DNA of 15,744 nucleotides from Clostridia bacterium (GTDB lineage Bacteria; Bacillota; Clostridia; Christensenellales; Aristaeellaceae): assembly GCA_016297535.1 (NCBI GenBank), contig JAEDGL010000043.1, positions 1 through 15,744 on the forward strand. The letters are read 5' to 3'. Shown in pieces: positions 14,472-15,744 of this stretch. The notes under the pieces were generated by a model, which was not told where the DNA came from, searched no databases, and was given only the letters and a program-made list of their open reading frames with translations. The position numbers and the translations under genes are program-made. The first letter of the stretch is position 1. The number at the start of each line of letters is the position of its first letter.

Positions 14472-15481
14472 GCGTACGTTTTAAAAACGCCGGTAAATTG
14501 TACTATTTTGACCCCGGCAAGCTGTGGCCTGCCGCGGGAGATTTTGTGGTGGTGGAAACCGCGCGCGGCGTGGAATACGGCCAGGTCATTACAGGCGTTC
14601 GCGAGGTGGAGGATGATATGATTTCCTCCCCCCTCAAGCCCGTTCTGCGCATCGGAACGGCCGAGGATGCGGCCCATGCCGCCCAAAACGAACAGTTTGA
14701 AAAGGAAGCATACCAGATCTGCCAGCACAAAATCGACGAGCACAAGCTGGATATGAAGCTGGTAGGCGTGGAGCAAACCTTTGACAACGCCAAAATCCTG
14801 TTCTATTTCACCGCCAACGGCCGCGTGGACTTCCGCTCGCTGGTAAAAGACCTGGCGTCGGTCTTCCACACCCGCATTGAGCTGCGGCAGATCGGCGTGC
14901 GGGACGAGGCCAAAATGCTGGGAGGGCTCGGCCCCTGCGGCCGTCCCATTTGCTGCGGCAGCTTCCTGGGAGATTTTCAGCCGGTAAGCATCAAAATGGC
15001 CAAGGAGCAAAATCTTTCCCTCAATCCCACCAAAATCAGCGGCGTATGCGGACGTCTGATGTGCTGCCTCAAATTTGAGCAGGATCATTACGAATCCACC
15101 CGCAAACGCATGCCCAAAATTGGCAAAGAAGTGGAAACGCCCGAGGGCAGCGGCATTGTTCTGGATATCAACGTACTCAAGGAAACGCTGTCCGTGCGCA
15201 TTCACAAGGGCGATTCATCCGAGATTAAAACCTTTGCGCTGGAGGAAGTCAAGTGGCAAAAGCCCGTCCAGCAGCCCGCTGGCGAAAAGCGCGATGAGGG
15301 CAAGGGCGATGCCAGGCGCATCAAAAAGGCCAAACCCGGAAAGCCCCAGCTTTCCTCCGACCCCCTGCCCGAGATGGAAGAGGAGCTGGATTTGCTTGAG
15401 GAGATCAAGCCCGTTGATCAGTCCAACGACTGGCTGCGCGCCGTGGAGGAAGCTCTTAACGCCGCCCAGGGCAAGCAATAA
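14456..15481 (+). CDS. ricT: PSP1-domain regulatory iron-sulfur protein RicT (YaaT)
   Basis: 341 residues. In B. subtilis RicT (YaaT) forms the Y-complex with RicA and RicF, carries [4Fe-4S] clusters, steers RNase Y mRNA processing and promotes sporulation, competence and biofilm formation. The N-terminal part (MAAVVGVRFKNAGKLYYFDPG) and the PSP1 core are typical. Two cysteine clusters stand out: GPCGRPICC (Cys161, Cys166, Cys167) and GVCGRLMCC (Cys198, Cys203, Cys204), suited to cluster binding. From about 275 a Lys/Arg-rich, then Glu/Asp-rich, probably disordered tail follows. The ATG at 14456 has TGGAGGAA (14440-14447) 8 bases upstream, inside the end of holB; the frame is open further up but those codons overlap holB. 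Placement directly after holB matches B. subtilis. ricA and ricF are not in this window. Confidence 0.93.
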   Translation: MAAVVGVRFKNAGKLYYFDPGKLWPAAGDFVVVETARGVEYGQVITGVREVEDDMISSPLKPVLRIGTAEDAAHAAQNEQFEKEAYQICQHKIDEHKLDMKLVGVEQTFDNAKILFYFTANGRVDFRSLVKDLASVFHTRIELRQIGVRDEAKMLGGLGPCGRPICCGSFLGDFQPVSIKMAKEQNLSLNPTKISGVCGRLMCCLKFEQDHYESTRKRMPKIGKEVETPEGSGIVLDINVLKETLSVRIHKGDSSEIKTFALEEVKWQKPVQQPAGEKRDEGKGDARRIKKAKPGKPQLSSDPLPEMEEELDLLEEIKPVDQSNDWLRAVEEALNAAQGKQ

Positions 15482-15505
15482 AGCAAAGGTAGTACAGAAC
15501 AAGGC

Positions 15506-15534
15506 TTGCAATCGCACCTCTTTTGTGATAGACT
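15506..15534 (+). promoter_or_regulatory. Likely promoter of the ferredoxin gene
   Basis: TTGCAA (15506-15511) and TAGACT (15529-15534) are 17 bases apart; each matches consensus at four of six positions. A TG one base before the -10 (TGATAGACT, 15526-15534) makes it an extended -10 promoter. Transcription would start near 15541, about 52 bases before the ATG at 15593. Confidence 0.5.
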
Positions 15535-15592
15535 ATCCACAGTAACTAATCATCCTTTGCAAGTATGGTTAGAATTCGATGGAGGTGCAATT

Positions 15593-15744
15593 ATGGCTTA
15601 TATCATCACCGATGAATGCATCAGCTGCGGCGCCTGCCAGGCTGAATGCCCCGTGGACGCCATCTCCGAGGGCGACGGCAAGTACGTCATCGATGCCGAT
15701 AAGTGCATCGAGTGCGGCGCTTGCGCTGGCACTTGCCCCGTTGG
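15593..15744 (+). CDS. 2[4Fe-4S] ferredoxin, cut by the window end
   Basis: The first 50 codons of a clostridial-type bacterial ferredoxin, a small low-potential electron carrier for pyruvate:ferredoxin oxidoreductase, hydrogenases and related enzymes. Two cluster motifs are complete: Cys9, Cys12, Cys15 with Cys19-Pro, and Cys38, Cys41, Cys44 with Cys48-Pro. Family members have about 55-60 residues, so only a few residues should be missing past the edge. Translation begins at the ATG 15593 with GGAGGTG (15581-15587) upstream. It is 111 bases after ricT and appears to be a separate transcription unit. An abundant ferredoxin of this kind fits an anaerobic organism. Confidence 0.93.
   Translation, partial: MAYIITDECISCGACQAECPVDAISEGDGKYVIDADKCIECGACAGTCPV

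Noticed and set aside
15472..15509. GCAAGC/GCTTGC inverted repeat after ricT as a terminator
   Set aside because: Six-base arms with a 26-base loop and no following T tract; too weak to call, and it overlaps the ferredoxin -35 region.

Overview
The window comes from a moderately GC-rich member of the Bacillota, most likely class Clostridia. Four things point there: strong AGGAGG-type ribosome binding sites with some TTG starts, the lonB-lonA-engB and darA-holB-ricT gene orders (both resembling Bacillus subtilis), a clostridial 2[4Fe-4S] ferredoxin, and a CsoR-CopA copper system. Genus cannot be read from the sequence. LonB and RicT are typical of spore-forming lineages, but no dedicated sporulation gene is visible.

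Layout. (1) 18-2012, plus strand: a clan GH-D (GH36-like) alpha-galactosidase-type glycosidase, followed by a stem-loop. (2) 2102-4408, minus strand: an eight-helix FtsX/MacB-type ABC permease with no ATPase partner in the window. (3) 4409-4596: a divergent control region. The permease has its own near-consensus promoter inside a nested dyad. On the other side a perfect-consensus promoter carries a CsoR-type operator exactly in its spacer. (4) 4597-7416, plus strand: csoR and copA. The copper ATPase has one N-terminal metal-binding domain plus a CopZ-like domain fused at its C-terminus, and that domain has its own in-frame ATG and Shine-Dalgarno sequence. A perfect 17-bp hairpin ends the operon and probably also the convergent one. 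(5) 12891 down to 7479, minus strand: lonB, lonA, engB and a DUF402 gene, tightly packed after lonA, which has its own likely promoter. (6) 13104-15481, plus strand: darA (cyclic-di-AMP receptor), holB (DNA polymerase III delta prime) and ricT (PSP1/Y-complex protein), the last two overlapping. (7) 15593 to the window end: a ferredoxin gene cut by the edge, with its own likely promoter.

How the genes work together. csoR-copA is a self-contained copper sensing and export unit. lonB/lonA are protein quality-control proteases co-directional with the ribosome-assembly GTPase EngB. darA-holB-ricT is a housekeeping/signalling cluster. The most unusual points are the CopZ domain with its own initiation signals, the operator/promoter geometry of the copper operon, and the orphan permease with its dyad. 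I found no CRISPR array, insertion sequence, prophage, tRNA or rRNA, and no wholly new multi-gene system. No gene-free stretch exceeds about 215 bases.
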